Assembly (NCBI GenBank): GCA_016789165.1 | Contig: JAEURL010000263.1 | Coordinates: forward strand, 1 to 6,407 | Reading direction: 5' to 3' | Length of the DNA stretch: 6,407 nucleotides | Source: Anaerolineales bacterium | GTDB lineage: Bacteria; Chloroflexota; Anaerolineae; Anaerolineales; UBA6663 | Shown: piece by piece, positions 5,763 through 6,407 of the stretch | How the letters are laid out: every line of letters begins with the position of its first letter | How positions within the stretch are numbered: position 1 is the first letter of the stretch | Notes under the pieces: model-generated | Seen by the model: only the letters and a program-made list of their open reading frames with translations | What the model was told of the DNA's origin: nothing | Databases searched by the model: none | Made by a program: the position numbers and the translations under genes

Positions 5763-6407
5763 CGCGCGGCGGCCGGCCGCTCCAGCAGGAAATCCGCGAT
5801 CTGGTCGGCGCCGTTCGGCTGGCCTGGGGCGCGGCGGGGCTGGGCCAGCAGCGCCGGCAGGAAGGCCTCCCAGGCTCCGGCCTCAAAGTCCGCCTCCGGC
5901 ACCTCGAGCGCGCCCATCTGCGCGGCCACGTAATCGGCCAAAACGTCCGACTCGCGGAAGCCCGGCCGGCGCAGGAAGCCGTAGGGCACGCCGGCGTGGT
6001 AGGCCTCCGCCAGCGTGCTGTAGCCGAGCTTGCCGATCACCACATCGCAGCTGTTGACCAGATCAGGGTGGAAGATGGGCGTGTGGTGCGGCAGCCAGAC
6101 CAGGTTGTCGTCCTGTTCCCAGCGGTCCCGGGCGCCCGGGATCACGAACCACACCCCGCGATACGCCTTCAGCCGATCCAGAAACGCATAGCGCCGCTGG
6201 AAGCCGCCCATCGTGAGCAGCACGGCCTTGGTGCGGGCCGGCAGGCCCAGCCGCCGGCGCACGGCCAGGACGGCCTCGCGCGGCCGGCGGGCCACCGGCG
6301 CGGCCGTGGTCAGCGCGGTGTGCGCGGCCGGCGCGCACACTGGCGTGGTCTGAAGGTGGTGATCGGCCGGGGCGTACAGCGCCGCGAACGCGGCCGCATG
6401 GGCGCGC
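5759..6407 (-). CDS. GT-B/MurG-like glycosyltransferase, C-terminal part (5' end outside window)
   Basis: This is probably a cytoplasmic or membrane-associated glycosyltransferase of the GT-B fold. The frame stays open to the right edge, so the GTG at 6340 is unlikely to be the start: residues upstream of it (FAALYAPADHHLQTTPVCAP) read as ordinary protein. The last 215 residues are visible and carry the donor-binding lobe. A beta-strand with Gly-Gly, LLTMGGF, is at visible residues 63-69. LPHHTPIFHPDLVNSCDVVI follows, then GKLGYSTLAEA (125-135), whose Glu134 matches the position that often contacts the nucleotide-sugar ribose in GT-B enzymes. The pattern also resembles, from memory, the glycosyltransferase-like N-terminal domain of plant L-arabinokinase. 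The acceptor lobe is not visible, so donor and acceptor are unknown. Its stop overlaps that of the MFS gene by four bases, tail to tail. Confidence 0.78.
   Translation of the reverse strand, partial: RAHAAAFAALYAPADHHLQTTPVCAPAAHTALTTAAPVARRPREAVLAVRRRLGLPARTKAVLLTMGGFQRRYAFLDRLKAYRGVWFVIPGARDRWEQDDNLVWLPHHTPIFHPDLVNSCDVVIGKLGYSTLAEAYHAGVPYGFLRRPGFRESDVLADYVAAQMGALEVPEADFEAGAWEAFLPALLAQPRRAPGQPNGADQIADFLLERPAAAR
6318..6340. repeat. Inverted repeat inside the glycosyltransferase gene
   Basis: Perfect 9-bp arms, GTGTGCGCG (6318-6326) and CGCGCACAC (6332-6340), flank a five-base centre GCCGG. It lies within the coding frame of the - strand gene and encodes an Ala-rich stretch after VCAP. No T-run follows on either strand, so it is not an intrinsic terminator. 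It may be chance in GC-rich DNA or a protein-binding or mRNA-structure site. Confidence 0.5.

Noticed and set aside
5769..5780. Perfect 12-bp palindrome GCGGCCGGCCGC just inside the glycosyltransferase 3' end, considered as a terminator for the convergent pair
   Set aside because: It has no loop space and no T-run on either strand, and such GGCC-based palindromes are common in this sequence.
6338..6340. GTG on the - strand as the glycosyltransferase start
   Set aside because: The frame continues open for 22 more codons to the window edge with ordinary protein sequence, no ribosome-binding site precedes the GTG, and the visible part has only the donor lobe of a two-lobe enzyme.
1..6407. Very frequent GGCCGGC/GCCGGCC heptamers throughout
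   Set aside because: Most fall in frame as Ala-Gly codons (GCC GGC) or nearby combinations in GC-rich, Ala/Gly-rich membrane proteins. I see no regular spacing or flanking structure that would mark a repeat family or uptake signal.

Overview
The window is GC-rich, densely coding bacterial DNA with a strong preference for G or C at third codon positions. It holds the distal end of a respiratory complex I (nuo) operon, followed by a transporter gene and a convergent, incomplete glycosyltransferase gene. The overall style suggests a high-GC environmental bacterium. The forms of NuoL/M/N, the MFS family and the MurG-like protein remind me of Chloroflexota (Anaerolineae-like), but that is inference from recall and no marker gene here proves it.

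Region 1 (1-4336, + strand): nuoL (5' end missing) - nuoM - nuoN, the three antiporter-like, proton-pumping membrane subunits of NADH:quinone oxidoreductase, in the usual order. nuoL and nuoM are one base apart. nuoM and nuoN are separated by 42 bp holding a strong GC hairpin and a short Shine-Dalgarno-like element. The lysines, glutamates and histidines that can be checked on the proton path of each subunit are present at the expected places, so the pump module looks functional. The part of NuoL carrying the TM5 glutamate lies outside the window.

Region 2 (4337-4460): a compact operon boundary. A textbook Rho-independent terminator closes the nuo operon. Directly after it lies a candidate extended -10 promoter for the next gene.

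Region 3 (4461-5762, + strand): a complete 433-residue major facilitator superfamily transporter of unknown substrate, probably monocistronic.

Region 4 (5759-6407, - strand): the C-terminal 215 residues of a GT-B/MurG-like glycosyltransferase that continues beyond the right edge. It converges on the MFS gene, and the two stop codons share one CTAG palindrome.

The window is mostly ordinary core metabolism. I saw no mobile element, CRISPR array, tRNA or rRNA, and no convincing new system. The points worth a second look are small: the shared stop palindrome, the nuoM-nuoN hairpin, a His-rich loop in NuoL, the asymmetric MFS motif A and an inverted repeat inside the glycosyltransferase gene.
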